64,000 nucleotides of DNA from Vibrio algarum (GTDB lineage Bacteria; Pseudomonadota; Gammaproteobacteria; Enterobacterales; Vibrionaceae). A model generated the notes under the pieces. The model was not told the DNA's origin. It did not search any database and saw only the letters and a program-made list of their open reading frames with translations. A program made the position numbers and the translations under genes. Location of the stretch: the NCBI RefSeq assembly GCF_028204155.1, contig NZ_JAQLOI010000003.1:930001-994000 (forward strand), given 5' to 3'. This document shows positions 53,686 through 61,477 of this stretch, in pieces; position 1 is the stretch's first letter; each line of letters begins with the position of its first letter.

Positions 53686-53750
53686 TAATTAAAAAGTGCA
53701 ATAAAACACATTAATCTATCAAAAACAATGACTTACAATAAGCCCCCGGG

Positions 53751-53766
53751 TGTGACTATGATCACG
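53751..53766 (+). promoter_or_regulatory. CRP site of the VOC-DhaK-DhaL-LsrF operon
   Basis: TGTGA-N6-TCACG matches the CRP consensus at nine of ten core positions, 71 bases before the first gene. A TATATT-like -10 lies about 25 bases further on. Confidence 0.7.
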
Positions 53767-53836
53767 TTTTACTTTGATTTAGCTGTCTATATTAGTCTCG
53801 TCAACTAAATGAAGTGATTTATCCAAGGAGCGAGAA

Positions 53837-54151
53837 ATGAAGAAATTTAATCACATAGGTATACCTTCAAATGTCGAGCATAAAGGTGAAGTTCTTAATG
53901 CTGATATTGGTTTGTATTGCACAGATTTTAACGATAGCGAAAATCGTATTGAGTGGTTGCGATTTCTAGAAGATAGCCCGATGCCTGAAGAGTTAAAAAC
54001 AACCGCTCATATCGCATATGAGGTAGATGATTTGGATGAAGCGATGAAAGGTAAAAAAGTATTGCTTGAACCATTTAATGCGAATGAATCCTTAAAAATT
54101 GCGTTTGTAATGGAAGATGAAGCGCCAGTAGAGCTAATGCAATTTTTATAA
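53837..54151 (+). CDS. VOC/glyoxalase-fold small protein
   Basis: This 104-residue protein has the VOC opening KKFNHIGIPS and a second-half strand AHIAYEVDDLDEAM, ending in APVELMQFL, the usual last metal-ligand strand. The His and Glu at these places could bind a metal. VOC proteins act as isomerases, lyases or dioxygenases on small carbonyl compounds. An AAGGAG site precedes the ATG. As the first gene of the operon it may convert an intermediate of the same pathway. Confidence 0.75.
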   Translation: MKKFNHIGIPSNVEHKGEVLNADIGLYCTDFNDSENRIEWLRFLEDSPMPEELKTTAHIAYEVDDLDEAMKGKKVLLEPFNANESLKIAFVMEDEAPVELMQFL

Positions 54152-54201
54152 AATAATTACCAACGTTGATATATCGAATAACGTAATAAGAGAATCCTAC
54201 A

Positions 54202-55197
54202 ATGAAAAAATTTATTAATAATAGTGAAAATATCACCTCAGAACTCCTTCAAGGATTAGCTTTAACTTTTCCACAAAAAGTTAAAGTAGTTTCAGAAAAA
54301 ATTGTTTGTCGCAGTACACCCAAAGATCCGAATAAAGTCGCTATTGTGACTCTTGGTGGTGCAGGGCACGAGCCTGCATTGAGCGGTTATGTTGGTGAAG
54401 GTATGTTGGATTACTCGGTGGTCGGTGACATTTTTGCCGCTCCAGGTGCTCCTAAGGTATTCGAAGCACTGAAATTAGCGAACTGTCCTGCTGGAGTGTT
54501 GTTCATTGTTCTCAACCATGAAGGTGACGTCATGTCAGCTAACATGGCAATGGAGATGGCGAAACGCGAAGGTATCAATGTGAAAATGTTGCTTACCCAT
54601 GAAGATATTAGTGCAGGTTTGGATGTCGATATTAAAGATCGTCGTGGCCTAGCCGGTTGCGTACCCGTTTACAAGATTGCTGGTGCGGCTGCAGAAGCAG
54701 GATTAGATTTGGACGAAGTTTACCGAATTTCTGAAAAATTCAATCAAAATATGGCGACATTGGCAGTGGCGATGAGTAATGCAACGCACCCTCAATCAGG
54801 GATGGTTATTGGTGACTTGGCTGACGATGAAATGGAAATTGGTATGGGGCAGCATGGCGAAGGTGGGGGTGGTCGTATGAAGATTCAAACCGCAGATGAC
54901 ACCGCTAACATTATGCTAGAGCAATTATGTAAGGCGATTGAATTGCAAAAAGGTGATGACCTGATGCTCGTCATTAATGGTACTGGCGCGACTACCTTAA
55001 TGGAGATGTTTATTGTTGCACGTGCTAGCCATTTGTCACTCAATGAAAAAGGTGCGACGGTAGCGCGATCTAAAGTAGAGGAAATCTTAACGGTTCAAGA
55101 GATGGCTGGTTTCCAGATGTGTGTTGGTAAGTTTGATGCCGAAACGCTGAGTTTTTGGGATAAGCCATGTAACACACCATATTGGACTCAACAATAA
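54202..55197 (+). CDS. DhaK-type dihydroxyacetone-kinase substrate subunit
   Basis: DhaK subunits bind a ketose covalently through a His and present it for phosphorylation. Family motifs: KVAIVTLGGAGHEPALSGYV, GDIFAAPGAPKVFEAL, VLNHEGDVMSANMAMEMA, and the active His in EIGMGQHGEGGGG (about residue 220). The variant QHGEGGGG differs from the usual IHGEPG of E. coli DhaK, so the substrate may not be dihydroxyacetone. No DhaM phosphotransfer subunit is nearby; an ATP-dependent kinase with DhaL is likely. dhaL follows after a 191-bp gap. Confidence 0.9.
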   Translation: MKKFINNSENITSELLQGLALTFPQKVKVVSEKIVCRSTPKDPNKVAIVTLGGAGHEPALSGYVGEGMLDYSVVGDIFAAPGAPKVFEALKLANCPAGVLFIVLNHEGDVMSANMAMEMAKREGINVKMLLTHEDISAGLDVDIKDRRGLAGCVPVYKIAGAAAEAGLDLDEVYRISEKFNQNMATLAVAMSNATHPQSGMVIGDLADDEMEIGMGQHGEGGGGRMKIQTADDTANIMLEQLCKAIELQKGDDLMLVINGTGATTLMEMFIVARASHLSLNEKGATVARSKVEEILTVQEMAGFQMCVGKFDAETLSFWDKPCNTPYWTQQ

Positions 55198-55207
55198 TCG
55201 ATTATGA

Positions 55208-55292
55208 GCTTGCCAACGTTATAAAAGGTTCGGTATTTAAATAAACGATTGTCTTATTGAGTAATAATTCAATGAGCAACGAGTTGGCAAGC
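55208..55292 (+). other. Long-range inverted repeat in the dhaK-dhaL gap
   Basis: GCTTGCCAAC (55208-55217) and GTTGGCAAGC (55283-55292) are perfect 10-bp inverted arms 65 bases apart, with a smaller ATTGA/TCAAT pair inside. In mRNA this would fold into a stem-loop between the two coding regions and could control stability or the DhaK:DhaL ratio. Confidence 0.55.
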
Positions 55293-55388
55293 CAAACTTA
55301 TTAATAAAACGAATACTCAAAGTTATATATGCCCAAGTTTTGTGCTTAGGCGTAGGGCATCGTTTTGCCATAAATCAGGAGAAGAATA

Positions 55389-56030
55389 ATGATCACATTC
55401 AATCAAGATTTGTTATTTGGCATGTTTGCACACGCTTCTGAGCGAATATTAGAGCAAGTGCCACACCTTAATGAATTAGATGGGCAGACGGGGGATGGTG
55501 ATCATGGAACGACCATGTTACGTGTTTGCCACTGTATAGAAGAGTTTATGCAACACCCTGCATCTGGTGATTGGAGTAAACAAGTGGACGAGCTTGGCTG
55601 GACAATTATGGGTCAAGACGGTGGTTCCGCAGGTATGTTAATCGGGAATTTATTTATTGGGATTGGTTCTGGATTAGTTGAACCTGAACTTTCACCTTCA
55701 CAGATTGCCGCTACTTTTCGAGCAGGACTAGATCGCATGATTCAATTTAGCGGTGCTCACCAAGGTGATAAGACCATGTTAGATGCGTTGATCCCCGCTA
55801 TAGAAACGCTAGAAACCTATGCCGATAACGGTGCTGGTGTGGATCAAATGTTCCAAGCTGCATCGCATGCAGCAGAACAAGGTTGTCAAGCAACGATTGA
55901 AATGGTTCCAACCCGTGGGCGAGCAAAAAATATGGGTGAGAAAGCCATTGGATATGTTGATCCAGGTGCAACAAGTATGGCGCTTCTTTTCGAATCATTT
56001 ACACAATATATAGAACAATTAAGAGGCTAG
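55389..56030 (+). CDS. DhaL-type kinase subunit (nucleotide-binding)
   Basis: DhaL binds Mg-ADP/ATP and transfers the phosphate to the sugar held by DhaK. The Asp ligands lie in LDGQTGDGDHGTTML, followed by MGQDGGSAGMLIGNLFIG, FSGAHQGDKTMLDALIPA, and GRAKNMGEKAIGYVDPGATS, all typical. It has 213 residues, the usual length, and an AGGAGAAG ribosome site. The gene lies between dhaK-like and lsrF-like genes in one operon. Confidence 0.92.
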   Translation: MITFNQDLLFGMFAHASERILEQVPHLNELDGQTGDGDHGTTMLRVCHCIEEFMQHPASGDWSKQVDELGWTIMGQDGGSAGMLIGNLFIGIGSGLVEPELSPSQIAATFRAGLDRMIQFSGAHQGDKTMLDALIPAIETLETYADNGAGVDQMFQAASHAAEQGCQATIEMVPTRGRAKNMGEKAIGYVDPGATSMALLFESFTQYIEQLRG

Positions 56031-56039
56031 CAGAGAAAA

Positions 56040-56924
56040 ATGGCAGATAAAGATGGAATGAAATTGGCTAAAGATTATGGCTTGGATGTCCCACAAGCAA
56101 ACCAATCGTTTTATGTAAAAGGAATGGACCATGTTGATTGGGGGATGAAGGATCGCCTAAGCCGTATTTTTAGGCCAGATACTGGTAAAACAGTAATGTT
56201 AGCGTTTGATCACGGTTATATGATGGGCGCAACGGCTGGATTAGAACGTATGGATTTGAGCATAGAGCCTTTAGCGCCTTATGCGGATGCATTAATGGCA
56301 ACTCGCGGTGCATTAAGAAGTTGTATCCAACCTATACATAATAAACCTGTGATTTTGAGAGCAAGTGCGGGTAGCACCGTATTAAAAGATGATATGAGCC
56401 ATGAAGTTACGGCTGTGGATATTGATGATGCAGTGCGAATTAATGCTTCCTGTCTTGCTGTTCAAGTTTTTATTGGCGCAAATGGTGAATGTCAAAGCTT
56501 AAATAATTTACTTAAAACGATTGATTCAGGGGCTCGCTTAGGTATCCCGACTCTAGGTGTTACAGCGGTGGGGAAAGAGATGGCAAGAACCACTCGTTAC
56601 TTCATGTTGGCGACACGTGTTTTGGCTGAGCTCGGCTCACACATAGTGAAAACATACTATTGTGATGATTTTGAAAAGGTAGTCGCTGCTTGTCCCGTTC
56701 CTATTGTTGTTGCTGGAGGCAAAAAAGTAACCGAAATGGAAGCATTAGAACTGACGTATAAATCCATTCAAGCAGGTGCTGCAGGTGTTGATATGGGGCG
56801 TAATGTGTTCCAGTCAGACAGTCCAGTGGGAATGATCAAAGCAATCAATGGTGTTGTACATAGTGGCCTAACACCAATACAAGCGTACGACCTATATGAA
56901 ACTGAAAAGAGCGCACAAGCTTAA
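56040..56924 (+). CDS. LsrF-like class I aldolase/thiolase
   Basis: E. coli LsrF cleaves the phosphorylated AI-2 product 3-hydroxy-2,4-pentanedione 5-phosphate. This 294-residue protein follows LsrF closely: HVDWGMKDRLSRIFRPDTGK, TVMLAFDHGYMMG, RASAGSTVL, the Schiff-base Lys in HIVKTYYCDDFEKVV, VPIVVAGGKK and AAGVDMGRNVFQSD. It begins nine bases after the dhaL stop. No lsrABCD, lsrK, lsrR or lsrG is present, so its substrate is likely the phospho-ketose made by the adjacent DhaK/DhaL pair. Confidence 0.9.
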   Translation: MADKDGMKLAKDYGLDVPQANQSFYVKGMDHVDWGMKDRLSRIFRPDTGKTVMLAFDHGYMMGATAGLERMDLSIEPLAPYADALMATRGALRSCIQPIHNKPVILRASAGSTVLKDDMSHEVTAVDIDDAVRINASCLAVQVFIGANGECQSLNNLLKTIDSGARLGIPTLGVTAVGKEMARTTRYFMLATRVLAELGSHIVKTYYCDDFEKVVAACPVPIVVAGGKKVTEMEALELTYKSIQAGAAGVDMGRNVFQSDSPVGMIKAINGVVHSGLTPIQAYDLYETEKSAQA

Positions 56925-56932
56925 GGAAGGTA

Positions 56933-57484
56933 ATGATGAAATTTTCACAGTTTATACTTATTCCCATAATGGTGGCATTCTTAGCATTTACGATTCAGAT
57001 TTTGGATCAATTAATTGCTGGGTTTATGCCGGTTGAAAATAATGTAGGATTCGGCTGGATAGCCTTCATCGCGTGGGCGATGTATTTCATGGCGGGCTGT
57101 AACATTGAAGGCGGTAAAAAAACGTTTTTCGGTTATATTGCAGGAATAGTTGCATCGGTAGCGATAATGGAGCTGGGTGGATCTTTAGCTACCCTTGGGT
57201 TCTTTGCATTTCCCGTTGCTGTTTTCTTTGTTGTTATTCCCTGTATTTGCTTAGAGCGCATACCACCATTTGATTTTGTTCCTGCTCTGTTTGTGGGTGC
57301 GGGTACCTTCTTTGGCTTTATGTCTTATGTAGGTGGAGCGACCTACGTTTCTGCGACGATTACAGAACTTGTTTATTGTGTCATTGGTCTTGTTTATGGC
57401 TTAGTTACGATTGTGCTTCGCGGTCGATATGAAGCGTATGTCGAAAGCCACAGTCCAACTCATGATATGCATACTAGCCACTAG
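56933..57484 (+). CDS. DUF1097 inner-membrane protein
   Basis: This 183-residue protein has about five or six hydrophobic segments (FILIPIMVAFLAFTIQILDQ, GWIAFIAWAMYFMAG, YIAGIVASVAIMELGG) and a His-rich tail ending DMHTSH. It matches DUF1097, of unknown function. Starting eight bases after the lsrF-like stop, it is the last gene of the operon and could be the transporter for its substrate. Confidence 0.8.
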   Translation: MMKFSQFILIPIMVAFLAFTIQILDQLIAGFMPVENNVGFGWIAFIAWAMYFMAGCNIEGGKKTFFGYIAGIVASVAIMELGGSLATLGFFAFPVAVFFVVIPCICLERIPPFDFVPALFVGAGTFFGFMSYVGGATYVSATITELVYCVIGLVYGLVTIVLRGRYEAYVESHSPTHDMHTSH

Positions 57485-57509
57485 AAACGCGTGAATTAAA
57501 ATACAGTTG

Positions 57510-57552
57510 AAACCTCAAGCCTATACGAAATAGGGTTGGGGTTTTATTTTTT
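57510..57552 (+). terminator. Terminator of the VOC-DhaK-DhaL-LsrF-DUF1097 operon
   Basis: An imperfect 14-bp stem (57510-57523 / 57530-57543, with G-U and one mismatch) is followed by TTATTTTTTT. Confidence 0.65.
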
Positions 57553-57708
57553 TCTATTATCACAAATGGTTTTGTTAACGGTAATATTATTTATGTCATT
57601 GATTATTTAATGGCTGAAAGTTATCCAAATATCTACGGTCTAATCAATTAAATCACTTAATATTCAAAAGCTAAGAACTAATCCTGTCGAATCCTTGAAT
57701 AAATATCA

Positions 57709-57748
57709 CTGTCATAGAGTGTTCAACAGACTGAAACACAACTGTCAC
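57709..57748 (+). promoter_or_regulatory. Tandem PhoB (Pho) boxes before pstS
   Basis: Half-sites CTGTCAT (57709), TGTTCAA (57720), CTGAAAC (57731) and CTGTCAC (57742) recur at exactly 11 bp, the PhoB spacing (7 + 4 bases). The outer two match the consensus almost fully. This predicts induction by phosphate limitation. Confidence 0.85.
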
Positions 57749-57818
57749 ATTTAAGCCCTAAAGTTACTCTCGTTCAAACAAAACACATACGGCAAATATG
57801 CCCTTAAAGGAAATTGTG

Positions 57819-58640
57819 ATGAAAAAGACAGTAATCGGTGCAATTGCACTTCTTGGTGCTCTAGCAGTAACTCCAGCTTCAGCGAAAGAAACTATCTCAG
57901 CTGTAGGTTCTTCAAGTGTAACTCCACTGATGGAAGTTTTTAGCGAAACATATACGAAATCGCATGAAGGCGTTTTCATTGAGGTCCAAGGACCTGGTTC
58001 TTCAGCGGGTGTAAAAGCCGCAAAAAATGGTTCCGCTGACCTAGGTATGTCATCTCGAGATCTTAAAGATTCAGAAAAAGAAGACTCACTTAAAGAGCTT
58101 GTTGTTGCTCGTGACGGCATCGCTGTTGTCGTGAACCCTAAGAATAAGATTCAAGGGCTAACGAGTGAGCAAGTAACGGCAATCTATAAAGGCGATATTA
58201 CTAACTGGAAAGATGTTGGCGGTGAAGACAAACCAATCGTTGCCATTACTCGCGATACAGCGTCAGGTACTCGTGGTGCATTCGAAGATATCATGAGCCT
58301 GAAGCAAAAAGTCTCTGGCATGAAAGTATCGGCTATTTCTCAACGCGCACAAGTTGCTGCTGGTAACGGTGCTCTAAAGACTAATGTAGCTTCTAACCCT
58401 TACTCAATTGGCTATATTTCTTTAGGCACGGTTGACTCATCCGTCCATGCTCTGGCGATTGACGGTGTTGACGCATCAGTTGATAACGTTAAGAACGGTT
58501 CTTATAAAGTCGCTCGTCCTTTCCTAGTTTTATACCGAGAAGGCAAACCGTCTGCTGAGACTCAAAAGTTCTTAGATTGGATGGTAGCAGACGAAGCGCA
58601 GAAGCTCGTTGATGCAAAGGGCTACATCTCAGTTAACTAA
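57819..58640 (+). CDS. pstS: Periplasmic phosphate-binding protein PstS
   Basis: PstS captures inorganic phosphate for the Pst ABC importer. A signal peptide (IGAIALLGALAVTPASA) precedes ISAVGSSSVTPLMEVFSETY, the phosphate-binding start, then GPGSSAGVKAAKNGSADLGMSSRDL, DTASGTRGAFEDI and NPYSIGYISLG, all typical. The second ATG (57819) is chosen because AAAGGAA lies eight bases before it and the signal peptide starts there. It is the first gene of pstSCAB. Confidence 0.94.
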   Translation: MKKTVIGAIALLGALAVTPASAKETISAVGSSSVTPLMEVFSETYTKSHEGVFIEVQGPGSSAGVKAAKNGSADLGMSSRDLKDSEKEDSLKELVVARDGIAVVVNPKNKIQGLTSEQVTAIYKGDITNWKDVGGEDKPIVAITRDTASGTRGAFEDIMSLKQKVSGMKVSAISQRAQVAAGNGALKTNVASNPYSIGYISLGTVDSSVHALAIDGVDASVDNVKNGSYKVARPFLVLYREGKPSAETQKFLDWMVADEAQKLVDAKGYISVN

Positions 58641-58660
58641 GTTTAACCAATTGTAATGAT

Positions 58661-58700
58661 TGCTCAGTCCGCTAATCTTTAGGGCTGAGCCTTTTCCTTT
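58661..58700 (+). terminator. pstS-pstC attenuator hairpin
   Basis: GCTCAG (58662-58667) and CTGAGC (58685-58690), with neighbouring pairs, form a stem before CTTTTCCTTTT. Partial termination would keep PstS in excess over the membrane subunits. Confidence 0.55.
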
Positions 58701-58735
58701 TCCATATCGAATAAATCGAAATGTGAGAGTTTTAT

Positions 58736-59656
58736 ATGACCATCGCGACTAATAGTGAAGAGCTTATGCCAAGCGTTAAATCAAACGGTTTACGTACAAA
58801 AAAAGGTGTTGATTGGAAAGAACGTATTTTCCATGGCTTATTCTTAACCAGTGCAATTATTGGTACTTTATCCCTTGCAGTGATCGGCTATTCCATCATT
58901 GTAGAAAGTATTCCCGCTTTCCAAGCTGCCGGTGTTTCAGGCATTGTACTTGGAACAAATTGGCTACCACCAGCGCTTTACGGCGTATTGACGATGATTG
59001 TCGCTTCAGTGGTTTCCACTTTCGGTGCAGTGATTGTAGGTGTACCAATTGGTGTGCTAACAGCGATTTTTATTGCTGAAATAGCCCCCAAAAAATTAGC
59101 GGATATCATTCGTCCAGCGGTTGAACTGCTCGCTGGTATCCCTTCCGTTGTATACGGATTCTTTGGTCTAGTCATTATTGTGCCATTGATACAAAACGTA
59201 TTTGATGTGCCAGCAGGTAATACTATTTTGGCTGGTATTATCGTTCTAGGTATTATGATTTTACCGACAGTAATAACGGTTTCCGAAACATCCATTAGAG
59301 CGGTACCTCATTCATATAAAGAGGGCTCTTTGGCATTGGGGGCTTCACGCATCTTTACCATTTTTAAGCTGCTTGTCCCTGCTGCTCGTTCCGGCATTAT
59401 GACCGGTGTTATCTTAGGTATTGGTCGTGCTCTTGGTGAAACCATGGCGATTATCATGGTGATGGGAAACGCTCCTGCGATGCCAGAAGGTATTTTAGAT
59501 GCAGCTCGAACACTTACGGCTAACATAGCAATAGAAATGTCTTATGCAAGTGGTATCCATGCGAGTGCCCTTTACGCTACAGGTGTTGTGTTACTGGTGT
59601 TTATTATGCTGTTAAATGCAGCGCTACTTTACTTGAACCGTGAGAGAGCGAAGTAA
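58736..59656 (+). CDS. pstC: Phosphate ABC transporter permease PstC
   Basis: PstC is one of the two membrane subunits of the phosphate importer. The 306-residue protein has an N-terminal cytoplasmic stretch, six membrane helices, and the permease coupling loop SIRAVPHSYKEGSLALGASR followed by GIGRALGETMAIIMVMGN, specific for PstC. It overlaps pstA by one base (TAATG). Confidence 0.95.
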   Translation: MTIATNSEELMPSVKSNGLRTKKGVDWKERIFHGLFLTSAIIGTLSLAVIGYSIIVESIPAFQAAGVSGIVLGTNWLPPALYGVLTMIVASVVSTFGAVIVGVPIGVLTAIFIAEIAPKKLADIIRPAVELLAGIPSVVYGFFGLVIIVPLIQNVFDVPAGNTILAGIIVLGIMILPTVITVSETSIRAVPHSYKEGSLALGASRIFTIFKLLVPAARSGIMTGVILGIGRALGETMAIIMVMGNAPAMPEGILDAARTLTANIAIEMSYASGIHASALYATGVVLLVFIMLLNAALLYLNRERAK

Positions 59657-60525
59657 TGACTATGGATACGGTAAAATTAAAACAAGCTCGTGAAATTAAA
59701 GATAAAGTGCTTACTACTTTAATCTGGGGCGCAGCAGCGTTAACTGTTGGTTTTTTATTGTGGATTATTTGGTACATCCTTTCTAACGGTCTGCAATATG
59801 TGAACTGGGAGTTCATCTCTAGTGACTATACGGCGACGGGTGATGAAAAGGGTATATTCCCTATGATTGTTTCAACCATTTATATGGTTATAGCGTCAAT
59901 TTCCGTAGCAGCACCATTAGGGATCATGACCGCAATTTATCTAACTGAGTACGCAAAAGTAGGCAGTCGTTTAGTTAAAGTTATTCGTTTTTGTACGGAA
60001 TCTCTAGCGGGTATACCTTCGATTATATTTGGTCTATTTGGTATGACCTTTTTTGTAGGGGTTCTTGGACTTGGATTCTCGATTTTATCCGGTGCATTAA
60101 CGCTAAGCATTCTTATTCTTCCGGTGATTATTCGTACCACAGAAGAAGCGTTAATAGCGGTACCACAAACATATCGAGAAGGGTCGTATGCGTTAGGTTC
60201 CTCAAAAATATATACAATTTGGCGATTAATTCTACCAAGCGCTACACCGGGTATTGTAACGTCGGTTATCCTTAGTATTGGTCGTGTTATCGGCGAATCA
60301 GCCCCAGTATTTTTAACCGCTGGTATGGTGGCACGTGTACCAGAGTCCTTGTTCGATTCTGGCAGAACACTCACCGTTCACCTATATAAGTTAACGACAG
60401 AGCTATTTACCATAGATGAATGGAACCAAGCTTACGGAACAGCAACCGTACTGATTGTGCTCGTGCTGTTTATTAATATGGTGACCAAGCTTATTGCAAA
60501 ACGCTTTAACACAGCGACCTACTAA
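59656..60525 (+). CDS. pstA: Phosphate ABC transporter permease PstA
   Basis: PstA pairs with PstC. In 289 residues it has six membrane helices, AGIPSIIFGLFGMTFFV, and the coupling loop ALIAVPQTYREGSYALGSSK followed by IGRVIGESAPVFLTAGM, the PstA version. It is in the operon between pstC and pstB. Confidence 0.95.
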   Translation: MTMDTVKLKQAREIKDKVLTTLIWGAAALTVGFLLWIIWYILSNGLQYVNWEFISSDYTATGDEKGIFPMIVSTIYMVIASISVAAPLGIMTAIYLTEYAKVGSRLVKVIRFCTESLAGIPSIIFGLFGMTFFVGVLGLGFSILSGALTLSILILPVIIRTTEEALIAVPQTYREGSYALGSSKIYTIWRLILPSATPGIVTSVILSIGRVIGESAPVFLTAGMVARVPESLFDSGRTLTVHLYKLTTELFTIDEWNQAYGTATVLIVLVLFINMVTKLIAKRFNTATY

Positions 60526-60583
60526 TTGAATATCTCGTGGCTGATACAAACAAGCGGCGAGAACAGATTCGAAGAATTTAGAG

Positions 60584-61342
60584 ATGATGAATATGAACAA
60601 GTTTAATATCGAAAACCTTGATCTTTTTTATGGTGAAAACCAAGCGCTGAAGGCGATAAACTTACCAATACCTGTCCGTCAGGTTACCGCTCTTATAGGA
60701 CCGTCAGGGTGTGGAAAATCAACATTATTACGTTGTTTAAACCGCATGAATGATTTAATTGAAGGCGTTAAAATTACTGGTTTACTTGAGATGGATGGCA
60801 CAGATGTTTATGGAAATATCGATGTTGCTGATCTGCGTATCAAGGTGGGAATGGTTTTCCAAAAACCTAACCCATTCCCTATGAGTATTTACGAAAATGT
60901 GGCATATGGTCTTCGTGCCCAAGGTATTAAAGATAAAAAACACATCGATTCCGTCGTTGAAAATTCTCTACGTGGTGCTGCGCTTTGGGATGAAGTTAAA
61001 GATCGCTTAAAGTCCCACGCTTTTGGTTTATCTGGTGGGCAGCAGCAACGCTTATGTATTGCTCGCACTATCGCCATGGAGCCTGATGTTATTCTGATGG
61101 ATGAACCAACATCGGCGCTTGATCCAATTGCAACACATAAAATTGAAGTGTTGATGGAAGAATTAAAGAAAAACTACACGATTGTTATTGTCACCCACTC
61201 CATGCAACAGGCGCGTCGTATCTCAGACCGTACTGCTTTTTTCTTAATGGGTGAACTGGTCGAGCATGATGCTACGCAGAACATTTTTGCCAATCCGCAA
61301 GATGACCGTACAAAAGGTTATGTAAACGGTGATTTTGGCTAA
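60584..61342 (+). CDS. pstB: Phosphate ABC transporter ATP-binding protein PstB
   Basis: PstB drives phosphate import. It has 252 residues with Walker A GPSGCGKST, then LLRCLNRMNDLIEGVKITG (the PstB signature), LSGGQQQRLCIARTIA, Walker B VILMDEPTSALDP and the H-loop VTHSMQQA. The ATG at 60584 or at 60593 could both serve. No phoU follows; a terminator ends the operon. Confidence 0.96.
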   Translation: MMNMNKFNIENLDLFYGENQALKAINLPIPVRQVTALIGPSGCGKSTLLRCLNRMNDLIEGVKITGLLEMDGTDVYGNIDVADLRIKVGMVFQKPNPFPMSIYENVAYGLRAQGIKDKKHIDSVVENSLRGAALWDEVKDRLKSHAFGLSGGQQQRLCIARTIAMEPDVILMDEPTSALDPIATHKIEVLMEELKKNYTIVIVTHSMQQARRISDRTAFFLMGELVEHDATQNIFANPQDDRTKGYVNGDFG

Positions 61343-61374
61343 ATAGCGGAATTAATGTTATTAACAACGAACAA

Positions 61375-61413
61375 TATTTACTGGTAATTAACCCTTATTT
61401 ACTGGCAATTAAC
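61375..61413 (+). repeat. 18-bp direct repeat, 21-bp period, after pstB
   Basis: TATTTACTGG(T/C)AATTAAC occurs at 61375-61392 and 61396-61413 with one difference, between the pstB stop and its terminator. It is non-coding. Confidence 0.85.
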
Positions 61414-61439
61414 TATAATAATATGCGATGGAAACCTTG

Positions 61440-61466
61440 CCCCACTCTATGAGTGGGGTTTTTTTG
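61440..61466 (+). terminator. Terminator of pstSCAB
   Basis: CCCCACTC and GAGTGGGG form a perfect 8-bp stem with loop TAT and an eight-T tail (starting 61459). Confidence 0.9.
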
Positions 61467-61477
61467 GCTAAAACCTG

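Larger units (their letters stand above)
53101..53708. mobile_element. Possible IS30-like relic bounded by imperfect inverted ends
   Basis: TTGTTTTATTTATTGCACT at 53101-53119 is matched in inverted form by AGTGCAATAAAACA at 53695-53708 (14 bases, 3-base gap). Between them are a gene resembling only the N-terminus of an IS30 transposase and four TGTTGCACTTGC repeats. No catalytic DDE domain and no clear target duplication are present. It is either a decayed element or a domesticated regulator with its binding sites. Confidence 0.35.

Noticed and set aside
54202..56030. PTS-dependent dihydroxyacetone kinase (DhaKLM)
   Set aside because: No DhaM is present and the neighbours are an aldolase and a VOC protein, so an ATP-type kinase is more likely.
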